Source: DASRCB01 sp035653295 (GTDB taxonomy: Bacteria > Acidobacteriota > Terriglobia > Bryobacterales > Bryobacteraceae). From it: a stretch of 14,505 nt of DNA. Shown here one piece after another: positions 1 through 7,521 of this stretch. Within the stretch, counting starts at the first letter, position 1. Every line of letters begins with the position of its first letter. The notes beneath the pieces were generated by a model. The model ran no database searches and was not told where the DNA came from. It saw only the letters and a program-made list of their open reading frames with translations. Where the stretch lies: positions 1-14,505 of the forward strand of contig DASRCB010000020.1 in assembly GCA_035653295.1 (NCBI GenBank). Direction: 5' to 3'. The position numbers were made by a program, and so were the translations under genes.

Positions 1-1608
1 CGCCCCCGTACCGTTCGTCGATAGCTCCGCTGCAACACGGTCCAGATCGGCAACCCACGCCGGCGAATGAGTTGCGAGAGCGTACCTTCTCTCGGCGGCG
101 ATTGCCTCCCGCAGCCGATTCTGCATCCAGTAAACGCCCGCCAAAAGGCTGTCGGGCTCGGAAGCTCCCGGTGCAATGGAGGACAGAGTCTGGATCTCCG
201 CCTGAGCACGCTCGTACTCGTGCATGGCCGTGAGAATCATGACTCGCGCAAAACAGACCGGGAACGAAAAGGGATCCACCTGGCGGGCCCGCCCGTTCGC
301 CGCCAGGGCCTCGTTCAACTGGCCGAAGCCCAGCAACTGGAGCGCCCACCAGTGGTGGGCCATAGCGTAATTCGGGTTCAGCTCAATCGCGCGCCTGAAC
401 TCCGCCTCCGCGCTGGTGAACTCGAGCCGGCAGTAATGAACGCGCCCGAGCGAGGCATGCGCCTCGGCGAGATCCGGATCCAGGGCAACCGCTCGCCGCG
501 CATACTGCTCCGCGAGCGCGTAATCTTTCTTCGTTGTCACGCTGCGCCAGCCGGTCACATAACAGTCGCTGAGACCCGACCAGGCAAGCGCGTACCGTGG
601 ATCGGCCCGAACTGCCTCTTCGAAGTGCCCCGTGGCGGCGGCAATCGACTCATTGATCCGCTGGTCGAGTAAGTAACGGCCCCGCACACAGGCTTCGTAC
701 GCCGTGCGGTTCGAGGTCGAGGTATGCGCCAGACGCATCTGCTCCGCTAAACTGAGGCGGCCGCTCACTTCGTGCGCAATGGTTACGGCTATTTGCTTCT
801 CCAGCATAAGAGAATCCCGGGCTTCGCGATCGTAGGAGGCGGCCCACAGGTGCCGATCGGCGCGGGCGTCAAGCAGCTGCGCTGTTACCAGCAGGCGTGA
901 ACCGGAGCGCCGAATCGCGCCCTCCAGAGCCGCGTCGATGCCAAGCTCCCGTGCGATTTCCGGAAGCGCCTTGCGGTTTCGGGAAAACTGTATGACCGAG
1001 GTCCGGGAAATGACCCGCAACCCGGCGATCTCTCCAAGATCCGTGATGAGCGCGTCGGACAGGCCGGCCGCGACATAATCCTGGCCTGAGTCGCCGGAAA
1101 GATTTTCGAACGGCAGGACAGCAATGGACTCGATCTTCAGCGGCGCGGCGAAAGTCTGCCGCAGCCGCACCGTACTTATTGCCGCGGCGACTACGATGGC
1201 CGCCAGCCCTGTGGCCAATATCCATCTCCATCGCCGATGGTGGGCCGGCTCACTCGAGGCGCTCTGTGTTTCGCTCAGAACGGGGGCGATGAAGCGGTAA
1301 CCGCGGCGCGGCAGCGTTTCGATATACCGCGGGTTCTCCCGGTTGTCGCCGAGCGCCTCCCGAACCTTGTTGACGGCGAAATTCAGCCCGTGCTCGAAAT
1401 CCACATATGTGTCGCGTCCCCAGATCTGGTCGCGGATTTCGTCGCGCGTGACCAGTTCGCCGGAGCGGCTGGCAAGCAATACCAGAAGACGGAAAGGCTG
1501 TGGGGAAAGATGCAGGAGGACACCGCTCCTGCGCAGTTCACCGCTCTGGACGTTCATTTCGAACGCGCCAAAACGTAATCTCCCCGGTGGTGGAGATCGC
1601 TGCGGCAT
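1..1608 (-). CDS. Winged-helix / TolB-like / TPR membrane transcriptional regulator (C-terminus cut by window edge)
   Basis: The reading frame is open without a stop from 1608 to the left edge: 536 residues, 3' end missing. Residues about 8-107 form an OmpR/PhoB-type winged helix, including a typical FEHGLNFAVNKVREALGD stretch (71-88) and a wing ending RRGYRFIAPV (101-110). Residues about 128-146 are a single transmembrane segment. Residues about 158-280 resemble the TolB-like/FlgO N-terminal domain (SIAVLPFENLSGD at 161-173). From about 300 on there are TPR-like helical repeats, the clearest at 365-415. There is no receiver domain, so this is a CadC-like one-component regulator that would bind DNA from the inner membrane and sense through the periplasmic part. 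I chose the ATG at 1608 over the internal ATG at 1557 because the winged helix begins upstream of 1557 (RLRFGAFE). It is divergent from the three exported-protein genes, so it may control them. That link is inference. Confidence 0.9.
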   Translation of the reverse strand, partial: MPQRSPPPGRLRFGAFEMNVQSGELRRSGVLLHLSPQPFRLLVLLASRSGELVTRDEIRDQIWGRDTYVDFEHGLNFAVNKVREALGDNRENPRYIETLPRRGYRFIAPVLSETQSASSEPAHHRRWRWILATGLAAIVVAAAISTVRLRQTFAAPLKIESIAVLPFENLSGDSGQDYVAAGLSDALITDLGEIAGLRVISRTSVIQFSRNRKALPEIARELGIDAALEGAIRRSGSRLLVTAQLLDARADRHLWAASYDREARDSLMLEKQIAVTIAHEVSGRLSLAEQMRLAHTSTSNRTAYEACVRGRYLLDQRINESIAAATGHFEEAVRADPRYALAWSGLSDCYVTGWRSVTTKKDYALAEQYARRAVALDPDLAEAHASLGRVHYCRLEFTSAEAEFRRAIELNPNYAMAHHWWALQLLGFGQLNEALAANGRARQVDPFSFPVCFARVMILTAMHEYERAQAEIQTLSSIAPGASEPDSLLAGVYWMQNRLREAIAAERRYALATHSPAWVADLDRVAAELSTNGTGA

Positions 1609-1638
1609 AACGCACCACGTCCTGGCAGCTTCGCCTGA

Positions 1639-1644
1639 ATTATA
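1639..1644 (-). promoter_or_regulatory. Possible -10 element for the winged-helix regulator
   Basis: Read on the minus strand this is a perfect TATAAT, ending about 30 bases before the ATG at 1608. I found no convincing -35 hexamer at 16-18 bases spacing, so an activator-dependent promoter or a chance match are both possible. Confidence 0.3.
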
Positions 1645-1801
1645 TACCGATCGAACGGCGTCCGGGCCAGGAAACAAAGCCATTTTCTGCTGAACAACAT
1701 AGGCGCTAATCTCACACTTATCGAAAACTCATCTCGAGTGAATTGAATCGCTTGCGGATACCAGCGATTGTGACCCTGACATACGCACAGCATGTTTGTT
1801 C

Positions 1802-1806
1802 AGGAG
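1802..1806 (+). promoter_or_regulatory. Ribosome binding site deciding the start at 1812
   Basis: AGGAG lies five bases before the ATG at 1812. The frame is open further upstream to a TTG at 1743, but the peptide from 1743 has no export-signal character, whereas the peptide from 1812 begins with a clean signal sequence. Confidence 0.8.
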
Positions 1807-1811
1807 ATGTC

Positions 1812-2465
1812 ATGAACATCACGAAATTTGTGCTGGCGGGCATCCTGCTCGCTGGAATTTCACCGCTGGCGATGGCCGCGGACCCTGCCGCCAACGGGCA
1901 GGTAGTCCTCACTTTCGCCGGTGGTTCAGTCTGGACCAGCAACAGCGGCGGCACGTGTCTCTGGTATTTCCCGACCCTCGGAAATCTGGACATCACGGCG
2001 CTCTTTCAGGACGGCAAGACCGACGTCCAACATGCGTATCTGCTCTGGGTATCCGACTGGAGCATCAAAGCTCTGGTCACACAGGGACAGCTACCCCCAC
2101 ACAGCCAGCCAAACCCTTCTTTCGGGTGGTCTCTGGCGGTGATTCCGCAGGGCGACGCGACGGTCTACTTCAGCAACAACCCAACAGGCCGAAATCTGAC
2201 CCAGGTGACCGACCGCAGGACCTGGGGCGTCCCCATCGCGAAATTCGTCCGAGGAGGGGGCCTGTTTCAGAGTCCGGACGGCTTCATGTCCGACAAGTTC
2301 TTCTTTTCCGCATTTCTGCAGTGGAGCACGCCGTTCGGCGACACCAACAGACGCCCCTTTAGCCTCGGCGACTTGATCCCTTACGGCATGACGTGTTTCG
2401 AGTTTGGGCTCAATTCCAGCACCATGGAGACCGGAACCTGCGTGGCCATGGGCGCGGCCAGGTAA
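1812..2465 (+). CDS. Exported protein of unknown function, first of three
   Basis: 217 residues. I do not recognise the family. Residues 1-22 are a Sec signal peptide: K5, a hydrophobic core FVLAGILLAGISPLAM and a likely cut after AMA (20-22). The mature part is rich in aromatic residues and glycine, has three cysteines (in GGTCLWYF, MTCFEFGL and GTCVAMGA), no further transmembrane segment and no catalytic motif I can name, which suggests a small beta-rich periplasmic or secreted protein. It is read away from the winged-helix regulator at 1608 and is followed after 76 bases by another exported-protein gene on the same strand, so the two probably share a transcript. I found no convincing sigma-70 promoter in 1609-1811. 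The coding call is well supported by the ribosome binding site, signal peptide and uninterrupted frame. The function is open. Confidence 0.82.
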   Translation: MNITKFVLAGILLAGISPLAMAADPAANGQVVLTFAGGSVWTSNSGGTCLWYFPTLGNLDITALFQDGKTDVQHAYLLWVSDWSIKALVTQGQLPPHSQPNPSFGWSLAVIPQGDATVYFSNNPTGRNLTQVTDRRTWGVPIAKFVRGGGLFQSPDGFMSDKFFFSAFLQWSTPFGDTNRRPFSLGDLIPYGMTCFEFGLNSSTMETGTCVAMGAAR

Positions 2466-2482
2466 AAAACGGCAAACAACGC

Positions 2483-2503
2483 GTGCGGCGCTCAGGGCCG
2501 CAC
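2483..2503 (+). repeat. Stem-loop between the first two exported-protein genes
   Basis: GTGCGGC and GCCGCAC form a perfect 7-bp stem with a 7-base loop, 18 bases after the stop codon of the first gene. There is no T-run after it, so it is not a typical intrinsic terminator. It could be a weak attenuator or a 3'-end-stabilising hairpin. Confidence 0.45.
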
Positions 2504-2504
2504 A

Positions 2505-2541
2505 AGAGCGAGCAATGATGCGATCGAAAGGAGGTCGCTCT
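2505..2541 (+). promoter_or_regulatory. Possible stem-loop holding the second gene's ribosome binding site
   Basis: AGAGCGA (2505-2511) is complementary to TCGCTCT (2535-2541), the seven bases directly before the ATG at 2542. The 23-base loop contains the strong ribosome binding site AAAGGAGG (2527-2534). If it forms, the helix would sit where the initiating ribosome must land and could lower translation of the second gene. Seven paired bases with a long loop can arise by chance. Confidence 0.35.
2527..2534 (+). promoter_or_regulatory. Ribosome binding site deciding the start at 2542
   Basis: AAAGGAGG with a 7-base spacer points to the ATG at 2542. The frame is open back to 2404, inside the previous gene, but that extension is an arginine- and proline-rich out-of-frame reading of the upstream coding sequence. 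Confidence 0.85.
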
Positions 2542-3228
2542 ATGATGATTCGGGCCATCCGCAATTGGCTGGTTCCCGCAATGGCTTTCGGGGTTCTGGC
2601 GCCGGTAAACGTTCCACGCGCGCAGGACATGAATCCGCAAAAGCTCGGCGCCGTATGGACGCAGTGGGCGTATTCAATTCCGACGTCGGTGAATCCGATG
2701 GTGGATCCCACCGGCGCCAACTGCATGGTCGGGCAGCATGGTTCCCTGTGGTTCCTGGCCGGTGTATACGGAGGCGGGGCCGCGATCCGGCAGTGCTCGA
2801 TCCCGGAGAACACGTCGCTCTTCTTTCCGGTGATCAACGGAGTGCAGTTCAACACCCCGAATGTATGTGGGCAGGGACCCCTGAATCTTTCGGTGCAGGA
2901 CATGCGCGCCTGGGCAGCGGCAGGCATCGATGCGGCTACGAACGTATTTGTCACGCTCGATGGCAAGCCCCTCCACAATATCCTGCGGCTCCAGTCAGAC
3001 GAATTCGCGCTGACCATCCCGGACGACAACTTCTGGGTAAAACCATGTAAGCACTATGGCGGATCCCCTGGCGGGGTGTATTCTCCCGCCGTTGACGACG
3101 GACTGTACATGATGCTGGGTCCGCTCCCAGTCGGACGTCACACGCTGCACATGCATGCGGAAAGCGGCGCCTTCGTTCAGGACGTGACTTACAACCTGAA
3201 CGTCGTGGCCTTCATACGCGAGCACTGA
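2542..3228 (+). CDS. Exported protein, secreted hypothetical family with W-x-x-W start and paired cysteines
   Basis: 228 residues. Residues 1-27 are a signal peptide (R4 and R7, core LVPAMAFGVLAP, likely cut near PRA-QD). The mature part opens with WTQWAYSIP, followed by NPMVDPTGANC, VGQHGSLWFLAGVYGGG, QCSIPENTSLFFPVIN and, near the end, LPVGRHTLHMHA. From memory this layout matches a widespread family of secreted hypothetical proteins in actinobacteria, cyanobacteria and acidobacteria for which I know no function. A search is needed to confirm it. Four mature cysteines (in GANC, RQC, NVC and KPC) could make two disulfides, which fits an exported protein. No catalytic motif is evident. The C-terminal part reads like a beta-sandwich edge (VTYNLNVVAF). 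It lies between two other exported-protein genes on the same strand. Confidence 0.9.
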   Translation: MMIRAIRNWLVPAMAFGVLAPVNVPRAQDMNPQKLGAVWTQWAYSIPTSVNPMVDPTGANCMVGQHGSLWFLAGVYGGGAAIRQCSIPENTSLFFPVINGVQFNTPNVCGQGPLNLSVQDMRAWAAAGIDAATNVFVTLDGKPLHNILRLQSDEFALTIPDDNFWVKPCKHYGGSPGGVYSPAVDDGLYMMLGPLPVGRHTLHMHAESGAFVQDVTYNLNVVAFIREH

Positions 3229-3296
3229 GCGAAGACTGGCATGAATGACGGCCGGGGCAGCAGGCCTGAACTCGGCCCTTACTCACAACAATGCGT

Positions 3297-3322
3297 TGGC
3301 GGAAAGATGTGGCGGAAAGATG
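3297..3322 (+). repeat. 13-bp perfect tandem duplication
   Basis: TGGCGGAAAGATG occurs twice in direct succession (3297-3309 and 3310-3322), in the 157-base gap between the second and third exported-protein genes. It could be a slippage product or a pair of tandem protein-binding sites. Nothing in it decides between these. Confidence 0.85.
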
Positions 3323-3385
3323 TCATATCTGAACGCGCCATTCGCGATTCACAAGGCAATCTGAATAACCACCACGGAGGATCCG

Positions 3386-4129
3386 ATGGAAACAAGAGTA
3401 CCTTGGCTCAGAATACCCGCGATCGTTGTCGTGCTCGGATTCGGGGCCCTCAACAACGGCTTCGGCCAGATATCCACGACTATGCATACAGGCCCGCAGG
3501 GGGAGCCCACTTGGGAGCCCAGGGACGTTCACATGTTCTCGGTTGCCATGGGAACCAAGAAGCAAATTGTGCCGAATCTCCAGGCGATCCTTGAATCCGT
3601 CTTTGGCAAGCCGAAGCATGTCTTTCTCGATAGGGGGTGGATATACCCGGGTGTGCGCCACCTGGAAGGATATCCAACGGAGATCACGTCGGGCCTGGCG
3701 GCGGCGGGCTACCCGGATCATCCACCTGCATGGACGTTCACTGCACAGGACTGTAAATACCCGCAGGGTGGCGTCCTTTTTCTTTTCGTAACCATGCCCC
3801 GAACGGTCGCTCCGTCCGGGACCTCGCCGGATTCCGATGTTTATGGCCCCATTATCCCGAGGGCCATTAAGCTAACTGGCCAAAACACGCTGTACCAAAA
3901 TGGAGTGCAGATACTCCAGTACCCCTGGACACCGTTCCCTTCATTAGACGACGATCCCAGTTACGCTAAGTTCGACGGGTCCAGCCACATTCCGTGGACA
4001 AGCGGACTGTGGGGGCTCGGCCCGGGCTCGTATGAGCTGCATCATGTCTTGAGAGAGGACCCCGACAACGGCAAGGGTTGGGAAATTGTATATAGATTCA
4101 AGGTTGTCGTTCCTGCGCAGGGTCAATAG
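3386..4129 (+). CDS. Exported protein of unknown function, third of three
   Basis: 247 residues. I do not recognise the family. GGAGG (3376-3380) lies five bases before the ATG and sets the start. Residues 1-27 form a signal peptide: R4 and R9, core IPAIVVVLGFGAL, probable cut after GFG with Q28 as the new N-terminus. The mature chain contains an early HMFSVAMGTKKQIVPNLQAI segment, a central proline- and aspartate-rich part, a single cysteine in AQDCKYP and a C-terminal strand-like IVYRFKVVVPAQ. There is no membrane anchor, lipobox or nameable enzyme motif. The 157-base gap before it, with the tandem 13-bp repeat, is wide enough for its own promoter, so membership of one operon with the two upstream genes is likely but not shown. 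It shows no obvious sequence likeness to them beyond being exported and of similar size. Confidence 0.86.
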   Translation: METRVPWLRIPAIVVVLGFGALNNGFGQISTTMHTGPQGEPTWEPRDVHMFSVAMGTKKQIVPNLQAILESVFGKPKHVFLDRGWIYPGVRHLEGYPTEITSGLAAAGYPDHPPAWTFTAQDCKYPQGGVLFLFVTMPRTVAPSGTSPDSDVYGPIIPRAIKLTGQNTLYQNGVQILQYPWTPFPSLDDDPSYAKFDGSSHIPWTSGLWGLGPGSYELHHVLREDPDNGKGWEIVYRFKVVVPAQGQ

Positions 4130-4360
4130 GATTATCGTGCCTGGACTAAATTCCAGGCCGATGGACCCCGAGCTGCGTAGCCATGGGCGCCGAACCGTAA
4201 ATGCAAGGCGAAAGCCGTATACGCCAGAGCGGCGCCCGGCCCGCAGGTTACGAGCGCCGCTTCAATACGTGCATTCGCAAACCGACTGGAGCTTCCTGCT
4301 CCGCATACGTCGCCCGCGCTGAACCGGAGGAAGGCAACGCGCCCCGATGCATCCCGTTGC
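4130..4360. other. Convergent non-coding gap
   Basis: This 231-base stretch lies between the stop of the third exported-protein gene and the stop of the receptor gene, which are read towards each other. Short frames across it have no ribosome binding site or recognisable protein character. It holds the two stem-loops listed separately, one beside each gene end, and otherwise I see nothing in it. Confidence 0.6.
4139..4158 (+). terminator. Possible terminator hairpin of the exported-protein genes
   Basis: GCCTGGA and TCCAGGC make a perfect 7-bp stem with a 6-base loop (CTAAAT), nine bases after the stop at 4129. Its position is right for a terminator, but no T-run follows. Confidence 0.4.
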
Positions 4361-4362
4361 CT
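4332..4362 (-). terminator. Possible terminator hairpin of the receptor gene
   Basis: AGGCAACG (4332-4339) and CGTTGCCT (4355-4362) are perfect 8-bp inverted arms around a 15-base loop. The hairpin begins inside the receptor's stop codon (4363-4361). A TTCCTCC stretch follows on the minus strand instead of a clean T-run, so termination may be partial or the hairpin may protect the 3' end. Confidence 0.45.
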
Positions 4363-7300
4363 ACCAAAGCAGCTTCAACCCAAACTGAATCTGCCGCGAC
4401 GTGGTCCGCGTGGATGTAATAACTCCCGCCGTGTGCGCCGGAATTGATACCGCCGACGTAAACACCACAGGGTTTGGCGTTCCCAGGTTCGTATGGTTCA
4501 GAATGTTGAAGAACTCGGCCCGAAACTGCAGGTGAACGCGCTCGGTTAACGTGGTCGTCTTCAGCGCCGAGAGATCAAGTGACTTGATGCCCGGCCCGAT
4601 CAGCGTGTTTCTGCCAACATTCCCGTATGTGCCGGACGCGGGCACGACAAACGCGTTCGGATCGAAGTAACGATTGGGACCGCCCAGGATAACGGGACCT
4701 GTGAAGTTCGGATTCCACGACGGTCGGACCGGGTTCCGCGTGTCGCCATTGTTCGAAGGATTGAATCCGAGTTGCGGGGTGAACGGGAAGCCCGATTGGA
4801 TCGTTTCAATCCCGCTGATCGACCAGCCTTCCACTGCTTTCCGCCGCCAGCCTTCAGCATTCTGTGCAAACCGCCGGCCCGGACCGAACGGCAGCTCGTA
4901 GGTTCCATTGATGACCGCGACATGCCGAACGTCTGAATTGGAGAGTCCCCAGTCGAGCCGGGGATTCAGCGGAAACATTACAAATCCCGGAGCATTGGTC
5001 CCCACGCTCGTGTTCTGCGCCGTGCCGTCGTCCAGGCTTTTCGAGTAGGTATACACGCCGCGGACCTGGAAGCTGCGGGTCAGCCGGCGGTTCACGTCCA
5101 CCTCCAGCGCATTGTATGAGCTGACGCCTTCGGTAAACCAGCTCGTCGTATTGGCGACCTTCGGGTTCGCCAGCACAGCATTCTTCGGATAATAGATTGT
5201 TCCCGCGGCCAGGCTCGCCGGGCACGGCGAATCGGGACAGATGGTGGGGAATGGCTCATTGGCGTCTACCGACAGCAGCTCATGATAGCCGCGCGATCCG
5301 GCATATCCGACCGCGATCTCGGTGCTGGGCGTCAGCTCCTGCTCCACCTTGAAGGTGTATGAAATCACCGTGGGCGTGTAGGCATCCGGCTGAATTCCGC
5401 TCGGCGAAACCTTACTTCCGCTGGGAAGCGTGCTGCCCGGCACAACATCGATCGTCGAAAGCCGGACGTTCTTCAGGGTTGCCGTGGTGTTGAACGGCGC
5501 GGTCTGAGTCGTTCGATAATCGATGTCGTCCAGAAGCGCTCGATAAATGCCGAACCCGGCGTGAACCACCGTCTTCCCCTTCCCGAACGGGTCCCACGCG
5601 ATGCCGGCTCGCGGCTCCGGCAGGAATTTGGCGCGGTTCACGGTGAAAACCGAATCGCTAATCCGTGGATTGGTCTGGATCACGCCATTGTTGAACAGAT
5701 AGTTGGCCGCTCGACCGTGCGACTCGTTCCAGCCGTCGGTCGATTCGAAACGGAAGCCCACCCGCAGCTCGAGATTGCGCGTGAGCCGGATCGCGTCCTG
5801 CACGAACCCGGCTGCAATCAGCGACCGGAACCCGAGCGGCGTTGGCGACGGGACCACGCTGAACGTGGAAACGTTGCCGGCCAGCAGGGCCGCCAGACTT
5901 CCAAACGTCGCCTGCCCGTACTGGAACTGGGCCATGCTGTCATTCGCCTGGATGCGTTGGAACCAGGCGCCGGCCTCGATCTGATGAATCCCGTGATTGA
6001 TGGCCACGTGATCGTCATAGGTGAAGAGGTTTCGAACCGCGCTCAAATTGCTGCCGGCGTTCGACCCCGCGGGGCTCAGCTGCGATGCGCCGTTCGATGC
6101 CGTGCTGCCGCCGACCACAACAGCGCCGATTGGCCGCCCCTGTACCCACCCGCTCACATCGACCGGAACGTTACCCGTAAAGAAGTACGCGCCTCGCGAA
6201 TAACCGATTCGTGCCGTGTTCAGGAAAGTGGGGGAGAAGACGTGCTGCTCCTGAATACTGGCCACCTGTTCCCGGAGCGTCTCAACCACGCGGCTGAGCG
6301 GGTTCGTCGTCGGCGTGTTGTCCGCGCTGTCGTCGATCGTGTACACGCCGAAGAGAGCGTCTTTGTCTGAAAACGTGTGATCCACGCGTATGGTGCCGAA
6401 GTCTTCACGAATCGTCTGCAGCGGATGGCTGTAAGCGAGCGCAATGCCGCCGCCCAGCTCCGGCCCGTTCTGCACCGGCCAAAGCGCCATCAGCGGCGCC
6501 GCACTGGGCGATGCGGCCGCGCGCGAGGCATTGTCCGGGACGAAGGTAACATCGCTGAGTCCCAGGTGCTGCCGGAACCCTTCGTAGTTGCCGAAGATAA
6601 ACGTTTTGTCCTTCCGAACCGGGCCGCCCAGCGCCGCCCCAAACACGTTGCGCTGGAACTGCGGAATATCTCCCTGATCGAAGAAATTGCGGGCGTCGAG
6701 AGCACTGTTCCTCAGAAACTCATAAACGGATCCGTGAAGGTCGTTCGTTCCCGATGCCGTGACGATACTGACCTGCGCGCCCGGCCGTTTGCCGTATTCG
6801 ACGCCATACGTATCCGTCACGACGTTGAACTCCCGCACCGCTTCCACACCGAGCAGCTGCCCGCTGGCTCCCCCCGGCGTCAGGTTCGTCAGCGAAGCGC
6901 TCGTATACTCGATCCCGTTAAGCAGGAACAGGTTCTCCTGCGGACGGCGCCCCGATGCCGAAAACATGCTGCCTACTGATGCGTTGTTCGTGCCTACGCC
7001 TCCGGATCGCTCCGATGTGTAGTTGACAACCGCTGGGTTGAGCGTCAGCAACTGATCGTAGCTGCGCCCGTTCAGCGGCAGATCTTTCACCTGCCGTTCG
7101 TTGACTACGCCCGCCGTCGACTGCGTCGAAAGGCTCACCGGCGTCGCCGCCTCCTCCACGGTGACCACCTCATGCACCTCGCCGAGGGCCAGTGTGAGAT
7201 CTACGGTCGTGCTCTGGCCGACCACGAGGTTGATCCCGGTCTTTACCTGCGATTTGAAACCAGCCTTTTCCGCTGTAACGCGGTATGGCCCTACCGCGAT

Positions 7301-7510
7301 CGATGGCGCCGAATAACGTCCCGAGTCGTCCGTGGTGAGATTGCGCTCGGCCCCGGTCTCAAGATTCTTCAAAGTAACGGAGGTCTGCGGCAAGCCAGCC
7401 CCGGTCTCATCGTGTACTGTTCCTGAAATAGAAGCGCCGACCACTTGTCCCCGAACCAGCGTTGCGCCGCCGAGGATAAGAATCGACATGATCCCCGTCA
7501 TTGTCCTCAT
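4361..7510 (-). CDS. TonB-dependent receptor-like outer-membrane protein with carboxypeptidase-regulatory domain
   Basis: 1049 residues, full length for the acidobacterial Oar-like receptor family, which is expanded in Solibacter relatives. In order: signal peptide 1-22; a carboxypeptidase-regulatory-like beta-sandwich at about 26-108 (ISGTVHDETGAGLPQTSVTL, then DDSGRYSAPSIAVGPYRV); a plug domain at about 115-265 (DLPLNGRSYDQLLTLNP, then FLLNGIEYTS and EYGKRPGAQVSIVT); and a beta-barrel to the end. The last residues QIQFGLKLLW fit an outer-membrane beta-signal with a terminal aromatic residue. Such receptors are thought to import or bind large substrates, often glycans or peptides, using the TonB system. 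The substrate cannot be read from sequence. I see no clear TonB box. The start is uncertain among ATGs at 7510, 7501 and 7489: the promoter at 7520-7548 leaves almost no leader for 7510, but only that start gives the signal peptide a positive charge near its beginning (R2). It is a single-gene unit. Confidence 0.97.
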   Translation of the reverse strand: MRTMTGIMSILILGGATLVRGQVVGASISGTVHDETGAGLPQTSVTLKNLETGAERNLTTDDSGRYSAPSIAVGPYRVTAEKAGFKSQVKTGINLVVGQSTTVDLTLALGEVHEVVTVEEAATPVSLSTQSTAGVVNERQVKDLPLNGRSYDQLLTLNPAVVNYTSERSGGVGTNNASVGSMFSASGRRPQENLFLLNGIEYTSASLTNLTPGGASGQLLGVEAVREFNVVTDTYGVEYGKRPGAQVSIVTASGTNDLHGSVYEFLRNSALDARNFFDQGDIPQFQRNVFGAALGGPVRKDKTFIFGNYEGFRQHLGLSDVTFVPDNASRAAASPSAAPLMALWPVQNGPELGGGIALAYSHPLQTIREDFGTIRVDHTFSDKDALFGVYTIDDSADNTPTTNPLSRVVETLREQVASIQEQHVFSPTFLNTARIGYSRGAYFFTGNVPVDVSGWVQGRPIGAVVVGGSTASNGASQLSPAGSNAGSNLSAVRNLFTYDDHVAINHGIHQIEAGAWFQRIQANDSMAQFQYGQATFGSLAALLAGNVSTFSVVPSPTPLGFRSLIAAGFVQDAIRLTRNLELRVGFRFESTDGWNESHGRAANYLFNNGVIQTNPRISDSVFTVNRAKFLPEPRAGIAWDPFGKGKTVVHAGFGIYRALLDDIDYRTTQTAPFNTTATLKNVRLSTIDVVPGSTLPSGSKVSPSGIQPDAYTPTVISYTFKVEQELTPSTEIAVGYAGSRGYHELLSVDANEPFPTICPDSPCPASLAAGTIYYPKNAVLANPKVANTTSWFTEGVSSYNALEVDVNRRLTRSFQVRGVYTYSKSLDDGTAQNTSVGTNAPGFVMFPLNPRLDWGLSNSDVRHVAVINGTYELPFGPGRRFAQNAEGWRRKAVEGWSISGIETIQSGFPFTPQLGFNPSNNGDTRNPVRPSWNPNFTGPVILGGPNRYFDPNAFVVPASGTYGNVGRNTLIGPGIKSLDLSALKTTTLTERVHLQFRAEFFNILNHTNLGTPNPVVFTSAVSIPAHTAGVITSTRTTSRQIQFGLKLLW

Positions 7511-7511
7511 T

Positions 7512-7521
7512 GTCTATAGAC
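7512..7521. repeat. 10-bp palindrome over the receptor promoter start region
   Basis: GTCTATAGAC is a perfect palindrome overlapping the end of the -10 hexamer and the expected transcription start of the receptor gene. That is where a repressor site would lie, though a 10-bp palindrome can be chance. Confidence 0.4.

Noticed and set aside
67..672. A 201-codon open frame on the plus strand
   Set aside because: It is antisense to the TPR part of the regulator, which has recognisable domains in the opposite direction. The plus-strand peptide has no family likeness.
1743..1811. An upstream TTG start for the first exported protein
   Set aside because: It would bury the signal peptide behind 23 residues and has no ribosome binding site, while 1812 has AGGAG at five bases.
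2091..3029. A 312-codon open frame on the minus strand
   Set aside because: It is antisense to two exported-protein genes that have strong ribosome binding sites and signal peptides.
3241..3594. A plus-strand frame beginning in the gap before the third exported gene
   Set aside because: No ribosome binding site or signal sequence. It overlaps the third gene in another frame, which has both.
4201..4419. A short plus-strand frame in the convergent gap
   Set aside because: No ribosome binding site, a low-complexity arginine-rich peptide, and it runs into the receptor gene antisense.
5561..6370. A 269-codon open frame on the plus strand
   Set aside because: It lies wholly antisense within the receptor gene. 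GC-rich coding DNA gives long opposite frames, and the peptide is arginine-rich and featureless.
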